A stretch of DNA of 64,000 nucleotides from Microbulbifer sp. YPW1. GTDB taxonomy: Bacteria > Pseudomonadota > Gammaproteobacteria > Pseudomonadales > Cellvibrionaceae. Below the pieces are notes generated by a model, which ran no database searches, was not told the origin of the DNA, and saw only the letters and a program-made list of their open reading frames with translations. A program made the position numbers and the translations under genes. Below are positions 1 through 9,784 of the stretch, in pieces; the stretch's first letter is position 1; each line of letters opens with the position of its first letter. The stretch is from contig NZ_CP055157.1 in the NCBI RefSeq assembly GCF_013367775.1, positions 3,546,001-3,610,000 of the forward strand. The letters run 5' to 3'.

Positions 1-662
1 CCCGACCTGGGATCGTCGTAAACCTCGCTAAAGTCCATGGAGTTGGTCATGTCGAGGACCTGGCCGAAGGTGGCGTTGGCGAAAGCCCCGTCCGTCACGT
101 TGAGCTCGGGGACGTACTTCGTAACCGGATCTGACTCCTTCAATTTTCCATTGGCAACTGCTACCAAGCCCAGTAAGCCACCAAAGGATTTGGTCGCGGA
201 CATCATCTGATGCGGCGTATTCGGGGTCATACCGTTGAGAAATTTCTCGTAGACGATCTTGTCGTCGTGGATCACGACAATGGCGTCGGTCCAGGTCTCC
301 TTCAGGAATTCGGCCAGGCTCTTCGTCTTGCCGGTACCTGGCTCGTTGATCTTTACGTCCTTGGCAAAATTCGGGTCGATATCCTTGCGGAGCGGCACCG
401 GCACATCGGCGGCGGGCACATTCGCGGTAGGGTAGAACATCCGCATATGCTGATAGGCCCAGCGGTTATACGGTGGGGTTTGGAGCGCGTTGGCTTTGGT
501 GACCCGTTTATCGGGCGGTGGCGGGAAACCTTCCATCAGTCCCAGTTCTTTTGCCGTGGCGTATTTGTCTTCCGCGTGGGCTACTGGGTTTACGGCAATG
601 ATGGCCGCTACTACCGACAGGGCGAGATAAGTGGTTTTCCGGAAAAAAACTAAGTTACCCAT
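1..662 (-). CDS. Beta-lactamase-family serine hydrolase, exported (5' part only)
   Basis: The reading frame is open from an ATG at 662 on the minus strand to the window edge, about 220 residues. The N-terminus is a signal peptide (hydrophobic core around residues 12-28, ending VNPVAHA before the mature protein). Residues around 155 contain MSATKSF, matching the SxxK catalytic serine motif of the beta-lactamase/penicillin-binding fold. The following segment (roughly residues 160-210) has the helix and active-site surround typical of esterase EstB, 6-aminohexanoate-dimer hydrolase and class C beta-lactamase relatives. The later YxN and HxG motifs lie outside the window. It is the second gene of a pair, 52 bases after the amidohydrolase gene on the same strand, so both are probably cotranscribed and act in the periplasm. 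The substrate cannot be told from sequence; a true beta-lactamase is less likely than an amide or ester hydrolase. Confidence 0.8.
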   Translation of the reverse strand, partial: MGNLVFFRKTTYLALSVVAAIIAVNPVAHAEDKYATAKELGLMEGFPPPPDKRVTKANALQTPPYNRWAYQHMRMFYPTANVPAADVPVPLRKDIDPNFAKDVKINEPGTGKTKSLAEFLKETWTDAIVVIHDDKIVYEKFLNGMTPNTPHQMMSATKSFGGLLGLVAVANGKLKESDPVTKYVPELNVTDGAFANATFGQVLDMTNSMDFSEVYDDPRS

Positions 663-714
663 TGCGTATTTTCTCAATTGCTAGCTATTGAATGACGAGC
701 AAGCCCACTGCTTG

Positions 715-2517
715 CTAGTCGTTGCTGCCCTTCTTGTAGGTAAATTTCCCGTCCATCATCGTCATTTCGACGCCGATATCCGCGATCTTGTCCGGGGCGA
801 CTTCGAGGGGGTTGCCGTCGAGCACCACGATGTCGGCGTATTTGCCGACTTCCAGGCTGCCGATCTTGTCCTCCATGCGCAGTTGCCAGGCGGCGTCCAT
901 GGTCATTGCCCGCAGCGCCTGCTCGATGGTCATCGGTTTGACACTGGGCGGGAAGGGCTTGGCATCCGGGTTGGCCGGGTCTTTCATCGTCACGGCGCCC
1001 TCGATGACGAACAGCGGTGCCTGCATGCTTGACGGCGTGCTGGGCACGTCGGCGGAGAGGCTGACCGGTACACCGGCGCGAGCAAACTCAGGATAGCGGC
1101 CGAAATAGGCCATGGTGCGTTTCTTGCCCATCACGCGCAGCGCGTCCTTGTCTGTATCGCTCCAGTCATTGGTGAAATTCGGCGTTGAATTGACCGGGAT
1201 CTTGTTGTCGATGACTCGCTTCTGATCTTCCGGTGTCAACCAGGTGGCGTGATGCAGCGCGCTGCGATTGTCGGGATCCACCTTGCGCGCCGCCAGAATC
1301 GCATCGATGCCGGCATGGGAAGTACCGGTGCTGTCGGTATGAATGACAGTGTCTAGGCCTGACTTGGCACCCGCCACCATGATTTCCTTGATCTTCTCGG
1401 GCGGAATACCGTAAGTACCCTTTTTACCGGATTCGTAGGGCTCCAGCATTGGGCTGAGTTCGACATTCCAGTTGGCTTCGGGATGAATCTTCACGTGTCG
1501 TACAAACAGCTTGTCGCCGTTGTACTGCTTTTTCATTTCGCTCATAAATTCCATTAACTGCCCGGTGTCCGCCTTGGGATTCTTGACGAAGGGCAGTACG
1601 AAGGTGCGCATTTTCAGTGTTCCGGCCTTTTCGCGCTCCTGCAGCAGGGCCATCGCTGTCTTCAGGTCGTCCTGCATCTTGCCGTTGGTGTCTTTCATGT
1701 TGGGCGTGACAATGCCGGGGTTCAGGTAGGTGGTGGTGCCATTCTTCGCGGCGAGGGGATGGAGTGTGTCGATTGTCTCATTGAGGATTTTGTCGGCATC
1801 CCAGGCGCCGATGGCGACATAGGCTTCCATCCACTGGCCTTCTACACCGGTGCCGGTCGGTGTGCCATCCTCGTCCCGTACCCAGTAAATAACGCCCGGC
1901 TGGTCGTCTGGTGAATCCTTGGTAACACCCGCTATCTCCATCGCTTTGGAGTTCAGCCAGGCATCGTGTGCGGTGAAATCGAGGATGATTGCCGGGCGGT
2001 CTGGCACTGCCTCGTCGAGGTCTTTCGCGGTGGGGCGGCCACCATAGGTGCCGGTGCTCCAGCCTATACCGACGATGCGCTCCAGGTCGGGATTCTCTTC
2101 GGCATATTTTTTAACCATGGCGATATAGTCAGCCTTGCTCTTGCCGTCGAACAGGTGCACCCCCTTGCTGGTCCACCCGGAGCCGATCAGGTGGTCGTGC
2201 GTACTGATGAAACCGGGCATGACCACGTCGCCGGTGGTGTCGATCACCTCGGTTTTGTCGCCAATAAATGGTTTCGCTCCTTCGGCATTGCCCACATAGA
2301 TGATTTTGCCGTCCCGAACGGCCACGGCTTCCGCCCATGGTTGTTTTGCATCGAGGGTATAGACCTTGCCTCCGCTAAAGACGTAGTCGGCTGCATCACT
2401 GGCGAAAAGCGAGGATGAGAAAAACAGCATCGCCACAAGCGCTATTAATCCCACAAGGCTTTTCTTTGTGGAACAGGTGGACTGCCGTTGAGCCGGGGTT
2501 GGTGTTAATTGAACCAT
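715..2517 (-). CDS. Exported amidohydrolase family 3 (YtcJ-like) metal-dependent hydrolase
   Basis: Predicted to hydrolyse amide or C-N bonds in the periplasm using a metal centre. I place the start at the ATG at 2517 because a purine-rich ribosome site (AGGGAAAG) lies 8 bases upstream; this gives 600 residues with a signal peptide whose hydrophobic stretch LVGLIALVAMLFF is followed by FASDA. An upstream start at 2553 would put a hydrophilic tail before the signal. After the N-terminal beta domain comes PGFISTHDHL, the metal-binding HxH motif of amidohydrolases, then a conserved H near LHHATW and a C-terminal LEVGKYADIVVLDGNP signature that ends nearly all amidohydrolase_3 proteins. It precedes the serine hydrolase at 1-662 on the same strand, suggesting a two-gene scavenging or detoxification operon. 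The exact substrate is unknown. Confidence 0.85.
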   Translation of the reverse strand: MVQLTPTPAQRQSTCSTKKSLVGLIALVAMLFFSSSLFASDAADYVFSGGKVYTLDAKQPWAEAVAVRDGKIIYVGNAEGAKPFIGDKTEVIDTTGDVVMPGFISTHDHLIGSGWTSKGVHLFDGKSKADYIAMVKKYAEENPDLERIVGIGWSTGTYGGRPTAKDLDEAVPDRPAIILDFTAHDAWLNSKAMEIAGVTKDSPDDQPGVIYWVRDEDGTPTGTGVEGQWMEAYVAIGAWDADKILNETIDTLHPLAAKNGTTTYLNPGIVTPNMKDTNGKMQDDLKTAMALLQEREKAGTLKMRTFVLPFVKNPKADTGQLMEFMSEMKKQYNGDKLFVRHVKIHPEANWNVELSPMLEPYESGKKGTYGIPPEKIKEIMVAGAKSGLDTVIHTDSTGTSHAGIDAILAARKVDPDNRSALHHATWLTPEDQKRVIDNKIPVNSTPNFTNDWSDTDKDALRVMGKKRTMAYFGRYPEFARAGVPVSLSADVPSTPSSMQAPLFVIEGAVTMKDPANPDAKPFPPSVKPMTIEQALRAMTMDAAWQLRMEDKIGSLEVGKYADIVVLDGNPLEVAPDKIADIGVEMTMMDGKFTYKKGSND

Positions 2518-2797
2518 CTGATTATCTTTCCCTGAGCTGGATTTACTTCGCAAAATTTTATGGAAGTGTAGTTAGCTGGGACGATGGTGCTAGCGTGGGT
2601 GTCGTGTGGTGCTACGGCTTAAGGCAATAGAGAGCGACGGCCAGTAGGGTGGGGCGCTTTCTTAATCAGATCATGAAATTAGAAAGGGCGGGTAGCGGAG
2701 CGTGTTCAAGGAGTATGGGTTCAGAAGGGATATGCTTGCCCAAAGCGAATTCAAGTGTGCCAGCGGCCGCCAGCACGCCTGTGTGTCGCTTGGCCCG

Positions 2798-3523
2798 TCA
2801 CGCAGTGGGCCAGTGAATCAGTTCGAGAGAATCTTTGTCAGCGCGGATACACCAGGCCAGGTCGCCCCAGTCACCGAGGACTATCCGTTCCGCCGGCTCT
2901 CCGTCTAACTCGAGGCGGTGGCGGGCTGGGCGGTGGGTGTGGCCGTGAATCAGTGTGTGAACCTGATGCTCCTGCATCACGCGCACGACTTCTTCGGGGG
3001 TCACATCCATGATGTCTTCTGCCTTGCGGCTGTTCATGGACTTGGAGACTGCCCGGATCTGGGCGGCGATCTGGCGGCGCTCCTGCAGAGGCTTGGCAAG
3101 TAGTGCCTGTTGCCACTGCGGGTTGCGGGCCTGTTCGCGGAATGCCATATATTCCTGGTCGAGGGTGCACAGGCTGTCCCCGTGCATCAGGAGTACCGGT
3201 TGTCCGGCCAATTCCACCAGACTGGGGTCAGCCAGCAGCGCGGCGCCGCAGCGGCGGGCAAACGCTTCACCTAGTAAGAAATCCCGATTGCCGTGCATCA
3301 GGAATACCTTTGTGCCTGCGGCGGCGTATTCCTGCAGCTGCTTCGCTACCTCGGCGGCCAGCGGTGCGTCGTCGTCATCCCCGATCCATACTTCGAAAAA
3401 GTCCCCCAGGATGTACAGGGCTTCGGCACCTGCTGCCGGGCCTTTGAGGAAGTCGAAGAAGGCCCGGGTGATGTCCGGGCGGGATTCGTCCAGGTGCAGG
3501 TCTGATATCAGGTATGTCGCCAC
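2798..3523 (-). CDS. lpxH: UDP-2,3-diacylglucosamine diphosphatase LpxH
   Basis: Cleaves the pyrophosphate of UDP-2,3-diacylglucosamine to give lipid X, the fourth step of lipid A synthesis, at the cytoplasmic face of the inner membrane. The 241-residue protein has all calcineurin-like metal ligands in the expected places: D8 and H10 (SDLHLDE), D41 (GDFFEVW), N79 (HGNRDFL), H114 (MHGD) and H193/H195 (HGHTH). Length matches the Escherichia coli enzyme closely. It lies 45 bases downstream of ppiB on the same strand, the arrangement also seen in enterobacteria and pseudomonads, so the two are probably one operon. The presence of the gene shows a lipopolysaccharide-bearing Gram-negative cell. Confidence 0.96.
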   Translation of the reverse strand: MATYLISDLHLDESRPDITRAFFDFLKGPAAGAEALYILGDFFEVWIGDDDDAPLAAEVAKQLQEYAAAGTKVFLMHGNRDFLLGEAFARRCGAALLADPSLVELAGQPVLLMHGDSLCTLDQEYMAFREQARNPQWQQALLAKPLQERRQIAAQIRAVSKSMNSRKAEDIMDVTPEEVVRVMQEHQVHTLIHGHTHRPARHRLELDGEPAERIVLGDWGDLAWCIRADKDSLELIHWPTA

Positions 3524-3568
3524 TGGTTACTCCGCCCGACGCTATTGTGTTGGTGTCCTGTGCGGCGC

Positions 3569-4078
3569 TTACTTGTCAGCGTAAGCGTCGGAGATGGTGA
3601 CACCGTTGATTTCGATGGTCTCGGTGGGGACGTCCTGGTGGAAGCCGCTGCTACCGGTCGCCACTTCCTTGATCTTGTTGACCACGTCCATGCCCTCGGT
3701 CACTTTGCCGAAGACGCAATAGCCCCAACCCTGGGCGTCTTTGGAGCGGAAGTTGAGGAAGTCGTTGTCATTCACGTTGATGAAAAATTGCGCAGTCGCG
3801 GAGTGCGGGTCCATGGTGCGCGCCATGGCGAGGGTGCCGGTGTCGTTCTTGAGGCCGTTGTCCGCTTCGTTTTCGATGGTGTCGCGGGTGGCTTTCTGAT
3901 CCATATTCGGGGTCATGCCACCGCCCTGAATCATGAAGTTGTTGATCACCCGGTGAAAGATGGTGCCGGTGTAGAAGTCTTCGCGGCAGTATTGCAGGAA
4001 GTTCGCGGCAGTCTTTGGCGCCTTGTCAAAGTCCAGTTCAATGGTGATGTCGCCATATGTGGTGTGCAGAGTGATCAT
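3569..4078 (-). CDS. ppiB: Cyclophilin-type peptidyl-prolyl cis-trans isomerase B
   Basis: Catalyses proline cis-trans isomerisation during protein folding in the cytoplasm. The 169 residues form a single cyclophilin domain without signal peptide: the active-site segment [13 protein letters not shown] (about residues 41-53, with the catalytic arginine of FHR), [10 protein letters not shown] around residue 93 and GYCVFGKV near residue 120 are all intact. The first residues ([15 protein letters not shown]) are the usual PpiB start. It is divergent from glnS across a 167-base region that must hold both promoters, and is followed by lpxH. Confidence 0.95.
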   Translation of the reverse strand: MITLHTTYGDITIELDFDKAPKTAANFLQYCREDFYTGTIFHRVINNFMIQGGGMTPNMDQKATRDTIENEADNGLKNDTGTLAMARTMDPHSATAQFFINVNDNDFLNFRSKDAQGWGYCVFGKVTEGMDVVNKIKEVATGSSGFHQDVPTETIEINGVTISDAYADK

Positions 4079-4199
4079 AAAATGTCCTGTCCAGGGTCAG
4101 TTTGGGGCGGCATGATACTCTGTTCACAGGCCGACGCAAACTGAATGGGGCCGGGCGTTTCACCCCGAGGAAAACCCATGCGGCGACAGCTATCTGCGT

Positions 4200-4205
4200 T
4201 ATAAT
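4200..4205 (+). promoter_or_regulatory. Possible -10 box upstream of glnS
   Basis: A perfect TATAAT hexamer lies 41 bases before the glnS ATG in the ppiB-glnS divergent gap. No good -35 hexamer is present at 16-18 bases upstream, so this is only a candidate. Confidence 0.3.
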
Positions 4206-4245
4206 CCGCCGCTTCGATCGTACAGCTGTATAAATAGAGAAAGCT

Positions 4246-5919
4246 ATGACATCCGAGAGCAAGCCCGCTCACTTTTTACAGAATATCATCCGCGAAGATC
4301 TGGCCGAAGGCCGGGTCAGTCAACTGACTACCCGTTTCCCGCCGGAGCCCAACGGATACCTGCATATCGGCCATGCCAAGTCCATCTGCCTGAATTTTGG
4401 CCTGGCGAAGGAGTTTGGTGGTCAGTGCAACCTGCGCTTTGACGATACCAACCCGGCGAAAGAGGAAGAGGAATACGTAGACGCGATCAAGCGCGATGTA
4501 TCCTGGCTGGGCTTCGAGTGGGCCGGCGATGTGAAGTACACCTCGGACTATTTCGACCAGCTGCATCAGTGGGCCATCCACCTCATCAAAGAGGGCAAGG
4601 CTTATGTCTGTGACCTGTCCCCGGATGAAGCTCGGGCACACCGCGGTACGCTGAAAGAGCCGGGCACCAACAGCCCGTTTCGCGACCGTTCGGTTGAGGA
4701 AAACCTTGACCTGTTCGCGCGCATGACTGCGGGCGAATTCGAGGAGGGCAGCTGCAGCCTGCGCGCCAAGATCGATATGTCCGCGCCGAACATCAACCTG
4801 CGCGACCCGATCATCTACCGCATCAAGAAAATGGCACACCACCAGACCGGTGATAAATGGTGTGTCTACCCGAGCTATGACTTCGCGCACGGTCAGTCCG
4901 ATGCCCTCGAAGGTATCAGCCACTCCATCTGTACCCTGGAGTTTGAAGACCACAAGCCGCTTTACGACTGGTTTATCGAGAACTTGCCGGTTCCGGCGCG
5001 CCCGCGCCAGTACGAGTTTGCCCGCCTGCACCTGAACTACACCGTGGTGTCCAAACGCAAACTGAAGCAGCTGGTCGACGAAGGTTTTGTCGACGGCTGG
5101 GACGACCCGCGCATGCCCACCATCTCCGGGCTGCGTCGCCGCGGTGTGACGCCGGCAGCGATCCGCCAGTTCTGTGAAATGATCGGCGTAACCCGCTCCG
5201 ACTCCACCGTGGATGTCGGCATGCTCGAGTACGCGATCCGCGACGATCTGGACAAGAAAGCGCCGCGAGCCATGTGTGTGATGGAACCGCTCAAGGTGAC
5301 CCTTACCAATTACCCGGAAGGTCAGCAGGAAATGCTGAGTGCGCCCGGCCACCCGGTGCGCGACGATCTGCCGGCCCGCGAACTGCCATTCACGCGCACG
5401 GTGTACATTGAGCAGGAAGACTTCCGCGAGGAAGCGAACAAGAAATACAAGCGCCTGGTTCTGGGCAAGAAAGTGCGCCTGCGCAACGCGTATGTGATTC
5501 AGGCGGACGAAGTGGTCAAGAACGATGCCGGTGAAATCATCGAGGTGCTCTGTTCCGTCGACCTGGATACCCTGGGCAAAGACCCCGCGGACGGGGTCAA
5601 GCCGAAAGGGGTGATCCACTGGGTATCGGCGGAGAACAATGTCGATTGTGAAGTGCGCCTCTACGATCGTCTGTTCAACGACGAATCCCCGGATGTTGGC
5701 GACAAGAACTTCCTGGAATCCGTGAACCCGGACAACCTCAAGGTGCTCTCCGGCTGTAAGGCCGAGATCGGCCTGGCGAAAGCTGAGCCCGAGGCCGGCT
5801 ACCAGTTCGAGCGCAACGGCTACTTCTGCCGCGACAGTAAATATGGCAGTGCCGACAAGCCGGTATTCAACCGAACCATAGGTCTGCGGGATTCCTGGGC
5901 CAAAGAACAAAACAAGTAA
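4246..5919 (+). CDS. glnS: Glutaminyl-tRNA synthetase
   Basis: Charges tRNA-Gln with glutamine using ATP in the cytoplasm. The 557-residue class I synthetase shows [15 protein letters not shown] with the HIGH motif at residues 40-43 and the KMSKS equivalent VVSKRKL at 267-273, characteristic of GlnRS. The catalytic domain is followed by the two-barrel anticodon-binding region ending near residue 550. A ribosome site GAGAAAG precedes the ATG. Having GlnRS rather than only the GatCAB route is typical of gammaproteobacteria. The gene ends 6 bases before cysS, so the two synthetases are surely cotranscribed, as in several marine gammaproteobacteria. Confidence 0.98.
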   Translation: MTSESKPAHFLQNIIREDLAEGRVSQLTTRFPPEPNGYLHIGHAKSICLNFGLAKEFGGQCNLRFDDTNPAKEEEEYVDAIKRDVSWLGFEWAGDVKYTSDYFDQLHQWAIHLIKEGKAYVCDLSPDEARAHRGTLKEPGTNSPFRDRSVEENLDLFARMTAGEFEEGSCSLRAKIDMSAPNINLRDPIIYRIKKMAHHQTGDKWCVYPSYDFAHGQSDALEGISHSICTLEFEDHKPLYDWFIENLPVPARPRQYEFARLHLNYTVVSKRKLKQLVDEGFVDGWDDPRMPTISGLRRRGVTPAAIRQFCEMIGVTRSDSTVDVGMLEYAIRDDLDKKAPRAMCVMEPLKVTLTNYPEGQQEMLSAPGHPVRDDLPARELPFTRTVYIEQEDFREEANKKYKRLVLGKKVRLRNAYVIQADEVVKNDAGEIIEVLCSVDLDTLGKDPADGVKPKGVIHWVSAENNVDCEVRLYDRLFNDESPDVGDKNFLESVNPDNLKVLSGCKAEIGLAKAEPEAGYQFERNGYFCRDSKYGSADKPVFNRTIGLRDSWAKEQNK

Positions 5920-5925
5920 GTAGTA

Positions 5926-7299
5926 ATGTCTTTACAACTCCACAATACGTTCTCCGGAAAGAAAGAACCTTTCATACCGCTGCAGGAAAACCGCGTACGC
6001 ATGTACGTTTGTGGTCCCACGGTCTACAACCGGGTGCATATCGGCAATGCGCGCCCGGCAGTGGTGTTCGATACCTTGTACCGGGTTCTCAAAACCCAGT
6101 ACGACGATGTTGTGTACGCACGCAACATCACCGATATCGACGACAAGATCATGAACACCGCACGGGAAAATGGCGAAGAGATCGGCGAGTTAAGCGCGCG
6201 TTACGCCCAGGCTTACTTCGAAGATATGCAGGCCCTGAATACCCTGCAGCCGGACGTCACCCCATACGCCACCGAGCATCTGCCGGAAATGATCGCGATG
6301 ATCGAAAGCCTGGTAGAGAAGGGGCACGCCTACGCTGCGGAAGGACATGTATTGTTTGCAGTCCAGTCCATGGACGATTACGGCAAGCTCTCCAAGCGCT
6401 CTCTGGACGATATGCTGGCCGGTGCCCGCGTCGAAGTGGCGCCGTACAAAAAATACGCGGGTGACTTTGTCCTGTGGAAGCCTTCTGCCGACGATGAGCC
6501 CGGTTGGGACAGCCCCTGGGGGCGCGGTCGCCCGGGCTGGCACCTCGAGTGCTCCGCGATGATCAAGAAGCATCTCGGGGACACCATCGACATCCACGGC
6601 GGCGGTCGCGACCTTACATTCCCGCACCACGAAAACGAACGTGCCCAGAGCTGCTGCGCCAACGGCGTCGACTTTGTGCGCTACTGGATGCACAACGGCT
6701 ACGTGAATATTGATGGCGAGAAGATGTCCAAGTCCCTGGGCAACTTCCGCATGGTCAATGATCTGCTGCAGCAATATCCCGGTGAAGTACTGCGCTTTGC
6801 GCTGTTGTCCGCGCACTACCGCTCCGAGCTGAACTTCAGTGCCGACCTGCTGGACCAGGCGTGGCGTACCCTGGATGGTCTCTACGGCGCACTGCGTGAG
6901 ACCCAGAATGTTGAGGCCGATCCGGCGGACCTGAGCGATTCCGCGTTTATGGCCGCACTGTACGACGACCTGAACACGCCGATCGCGATCAGCGAGCTGC
7001 ACCAGCTGGCCCGGGAGCTGAACAAGGCAGAAGACGCGGATAAACCCGCACTCAAAGGCAAGCTGCTGGCGGCCGGCAAACTGCTGGGCATTTTGCAGCT
7101 GGATGCTGAGGCCTGGTTCAAGCAGTCGCGCGGTGGTGACGAGATCAGCGAGGCCGACATCGAGGCCCTGATCGCTGAACGTCAGCAGAGCAAAAAGGAC
7201 AAGAATTTTGCCCGTGCTGATGAAATTCGTGAGGAACTCAAGGCCAAGGGCGTCGTACTGGAAGACAGCCGCGAAGGTACCAAGTGGCGTAGGGAGTGA
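5926..7299 (+). CDS. cysS: Cysteinyl-tRNA synthetase
   Basis: Charges tRNA-Cys with cysteine. The 457-residue protein has [19 protein letters not shown] at its N-terminus, containing the zinc ligand C29 and the HIGH-type motif HIGN at 38-41. The other zinc ligands are in HLECSAM (around 206-212) and FPHHENE (around 232-238), and KMSKS is intact at 266-270. The C-terminal DALR-like and helical region ends in GTKWRRE as usual for the family. It follows glnS with a 6-base gap. Confidence 0.98.
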   Translation: MSLQLHNTFSGKKEPFIPLQENRVRMYVCGPTVYNRVHIGNARPAVVFDTLYRVLKTQYDDVVYARNITDIDDKIMNTARENGEEIGELSARYAQAYFEDMQALNTLQPDVTPYATEHLPEMIAMIESLVEKGHAYAAEGHVLFAVQSMDDYGKLSKRSLDDMLAGARVEVAPYKKYAGDFVLWKPSADDEPGWDSPWGRGRPGWHLECSAMIKKHLGDTIDIHGGGRDLTFPHHENERAQSCCANGVDFVRYWMHNGYVNIDGEKMSKSLGNFRMVNDLLQQYPGEVLRFALLSAHYRSELNFSADLLDQAWRTLDGLYGALRETQNVEADPADLSDSAFMAALYDDLNTPIAISELHQLARELNKAEDADKPALKGKLLAAGKLLGILQLDAEAWFKQSRGGDEISEADIEALIAERQQSKKDKNFARADEIREELKAKGVVLEDSREGTKWRRE

Positions 7300-7383
7300 T
7301 CCCCGAGATTGCTCAGTATTACCCTGCAGGAGCCTGCCAGACAGGCTCCTGCAAAAACAGAACAAGAAAACGAGAAAATGACC

Positions 7384-7572
7384 ATGAAAAATACTCTGAC
7401 CATCGCAGCCATCTTCTCCGCAGCTTTCCTGCTTACCGCCTGCGAGCCCAAGCGCGGCTCCGAAGCCTGGTGTAAAAAAATGGATGAAACTCCCAAGGGT
7501 GAGTGGAGCTTCAACGATGCCGGCGACTACACCAAATTCTGCGTGCTGAACCAGAAGCCAGAAGACCAGTAA
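7384..7572 (+). CDS. Small DUF3012-type lipoprotein
   Basis: A 62-residue lipoprotein precursor. The N-terminal signal MKNTLTIAAIFSAAFLL runs straight into the lipobox LTAC, and the mature part carries the short KRGSEAWCKKMDETPKGEW region of the DUF3012 family, with cysteines in CKKM and FCVLN that could pair. The function is unknown; such proteins would be anchored in the periplasm. I chose the ATG at 7384; another in-frame ATG at 7378 is equally possible and adds two residues. It sits 84 bases after cysS, and the next gene begins close to its stop codon, so it may be part of the same transcript. Confidence 0.75.
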   Translation: MKNTLTIAAIFSAAFLLTACEPKRGSEAWCKKMDETPKGEWSFNDAGDYTKFCVLNQKPEDQ

Positions 7573-7598
7573 TCCCTGACTTCACGGAAACCTGCGCG

Positions 7599-9026
7599 TT
7601 GTTCTTTGCAGATTCTCACCAGCATTTTTTTCGTCCGCTCACGGGTAAGTACCGCGAGCAGGTGGTCGAATGCCTGCGCCTGTTATACGAGCGCCTGTAC
7701 ACCGCCAAGGCGGATTACGGAGAGTCGCTGACGCGCGAGCAGATTCTGGAAACCTTCTCCGAAGCGCTTACCCGTGCCCCGCAACTGGACAGCGACGGCA
7801 GTTCTGAGCCTGAAGGTCGGTTTCGGAATCTGCGCGAGCAGTCAGTGTGGGTGCTGAACAGTCTGGTCGAGTTCGGCTGGCTGGAAAAACTGGTGGACAG
7901 CGCCACTCTCACGGTTTCCTATCCGTTCAGCCGGCGCGGTCGCCTGTTTACCCAGCCCATGGTGGAGCTGAACAGTACCCGCGTGCGCACCCGCCATCGC
8001 AATACCCGCAATACGCTCAACTCCCTGGAGGCGTTTGCCAGCCGGGGTGAGGTCTACGATCTGATCGATGCCTGGGAATACTCCGAGCGTATCGTCGCCG
8101 ACTTCACCGACATGATCGCGGAGCTTGAAGAGCGCAAGCGGGAGCTGGTGCGTGAGGTCGAGGCCCAGATCCTGGTGCAACAGGCCACCGACGAGTTTTT
8201 CTCCTTTATGGAGAGCCGCTTCCAGCCGGATATCGCAATTCGACTTTCCGCGGACAGCGTGGAAAAGCATCGCGACAGCATCGGCCGCGTAATCGGCCAG
8301 ATCCGCCGCAAGGACAACGAGAAAAAAGCCGAGTGGGAGCGCCGCTTGCGCCAGCAATTGCCGGAGCTGCATGCCGACGGGCAATCCGTGCTCTGGTTGA
8401 TGCTGGATACCATCGAAGACCGCATGCGCCGCGCTTGCGAAGTCAAATTGCCGGCATTGCGCCAGGCCCTGCAAGGGTTTACCAAGCGCGCAGAAATTAT
8501 CATTCGCCAGCTCAGCTACCTGCAGAGCAACACGGAAGGCGCGTTTACCGATCTATGTCAGGATCTGGGCAAGGCGGGGAACCGCGATGTGTTGCTGTCG
8601 CAGCTCGGTGATGAGCTGGCCGCATTCCAGTTGCGCCTGTACGACCCGAAGCAGACCCAGTTGTGGCAGCGGAGCCGCCGACAGCCGGTGAACACGCTGG
8701 TGGAAGACGATGCGCCCATGACCGACGACAGTCAGCGCGACATCCTTTTGCAGCAGCTGCTGGATCAGGCATTCAATTTCAATAGCAGCGACCTGCGCAG
8801 CTATCTCTCCAGCGCGCTCGGCAGCGGACAGCGGGTCAACAGCCGGGACCTGCCATTGACGGGCGCGCGGGATCTTCTGGCCATGAGCCATGCCCTGGAA
8901 GCCGCCGCAGTCTCCCAAGACGGTAGTGGCCCCTTCGTGGAGGTGACGTTTACCGGCGAAGTCGCCAGTAACGATTACTTCCAGCAATTCGACGAATACA
9001 CCCTCGAGATCAAGAACCGTGATTGA
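7599..9026 (+). CDS. mksF: MksF / JetA-like kleisin subunit of an SMC complex
   Basis: The kleisin-type partner that would bridge the SMC ATPase heads in an MksBEF (Wadjet JetABC-like) complex acting on DNA. About 475 residues, mainly helical, starting with FFADSHQHFFRPLTGKYREQ, the conserved opening of this family, and containing a long heptad-like segment (AELEERKRELVREVEAQI) near the middle. There is no ATG: the conserved N-terminus begins right after a TTG at 7599, while an in-frame GTG at 7503 would overlap the lipoprotein gene by 70 bases and add residues unlike the family. The stop overlaps the start of mksE by 8 bases. Assignment rests on gene order and recalled family features; it could equally be named JetA. 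Confidence 0.8.
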   Translation: MFFADSHQHFFRPLTGKYREQVVECLRLLYERLYTAKADYGESLTREQILETFSEALTRAPQLDSDGSSEPEGRFRNLREQSVWVLNSLVEFGWLEKLVDSATLTVSYPFSRRGRLFTQPMVELNSTRVRTRHRNTRNTLNSLEAFASRGEVYDLIDAWEYSERIVADFTDMIAELEERKRELVREVEAQILVQQATDEFFSFMESRFQPDIAIRLSADSVEKHRDSIGRVIGQIRRKDNEKKAEWERRLRQQLPELHADGQSVLWLMLDTIEDRMRRACEVKLPALRQALQGFTKRAEIIIRQLSYLQSNTEGAFTDLCQDLGKAGNRDVLLSQLGDELAAFQLRLYDPKQTQLWQRSRRQPVNTLVEDDAPMTDDSQRDILLQQLLDQAFNFNSSDLRSYLSSALGSGQRVNSRDLPLTGARDLLAMSHALEAAAVSQDGSGPFVEVTFTGEVASNDYFQQFDEYTLEIKNRD

Positions 9027-9759
9027 ACAGGCCCTGGACGAAGCGCTGGCGCAGTGCCGGCTGACCCGCAGCGAGTTTTCCGAGTTGCTGGTGCGTTTGC
9101 TCGACTACGGCGTTATCTGCCGTGATGAAAGCAATATCGAAACGGTGCTGTACGATCGTTTCCAGCGTTGTGAACAGGTAATCCGCGAGTGGATCTCGCC
9201 TCTCGGCCTGCGCCTGCAGCACGACAGCCGTTTTCAGTTTATCCGGGTTTATCCGCCCGGTTCGGAAGTGCCGGGCATGCCGGACCAGGAAGAACCGCAT
9301 CACGGCGGCTTTCGTGCGCGTCTGTCTCAGCAGGAGGTGGCGGCGATCCTGGTACTGCGCGTTGAGTACGATAAATCCCTTCGCGAAGGCCAGGTGGACG
9401 ACCATGGCTGTGTGGCACTCACCCTGGAAGCGCTGGAATTGGGGCTGCGCAATCTGCTGAAGATGTCTCTGCCGGATAAGCTGGCAGAGCGCAAGCAGCT
9501 GCTGAAAAAACTCCGTCAGCTGCGTTTAATCCAGTTCAACGGCGATGACAGTGATGCGGCCGCGGATACGCTGATGCGGGTGCGTCCGACCATCGCCCAG
9601 TTTGTCAGCGAATCCGCATTACAGCAGTTGCTGGATGCACCGGAGGCTGACATTGCGGCCACAACGCAGGCCGCGGAGCCTGCCAGTACCGAAACGGAAA
9701 TCGAGCGGATTACCCCGACCAGCGAAGAGCATAGTCTGTTCGCCGAACCTCAAGAATAA
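9019..9759 (+). CDS. mksE: MksE / JetB-like (DUF4194) accessory subunit
   Basis: Winged-helix accessory (KITE-like) subunit expected to bind the kleisin in the MksBEF complex. 246 residues from a GTG at 9019 that overlaps the mksF stop (GTGATTGA), indicating translational coupling. The core (about residues 1-190) has the DUF4194 pattern, including LSQQEVAAILVLRVEYD and a second wing-like segment LKKLRQLRLIQF near residues 163-174. The final 50 residues are acidic, low in complexity and probably unstructured. The next gene starts 25 bases downstream. Position between the kleisin-like and SMC-like genes is the strongest support. Confidence 0.82.
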   Translation: MIEQALDEALAQCRLTRSEFSELLVRLLDYGVICRDESNIETVLYDRFQRCEQVIREWISPLGLRLQHDSRFQFIRVYPPGSEVPGMPDQEEPHHGGFRARLSQQEVAAILVLRVEYDKSLREGQVDDHGCVALTLEALELGLRNLLKMSLPDKLAERKQLLKKLRQLRLIQFNGDDSDAAADTLMRVRPTIAQFVSESALQQLLDAPEADIAATTQAAEPASTETEIERITPTSEEHSLFAEPQE

Positions 9760-9784
9760 ATTTCATACCGAGCATTCGAAACGT

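Noticed and set aside
4276..5910. A 544-residue open frame on the minus strand across glnS
   Set aside because: It mirrors the glnS gene, whose motifs are all present on the plus strand; high-GC codon bias creates such antisense frames.
6190..7365. A 391-residue open frame antisense to cysS
   Set aside because: Same reason: the plus strand encodes an intact cysteinyl-tRNA synthetase.
7503..7598. GTG at 7503 as the start of mksF
   Set aside because: The added 32 residues are the overlapping frame of the lipoprotein gene and lack the family N-terminus, which begins at FFADSH.
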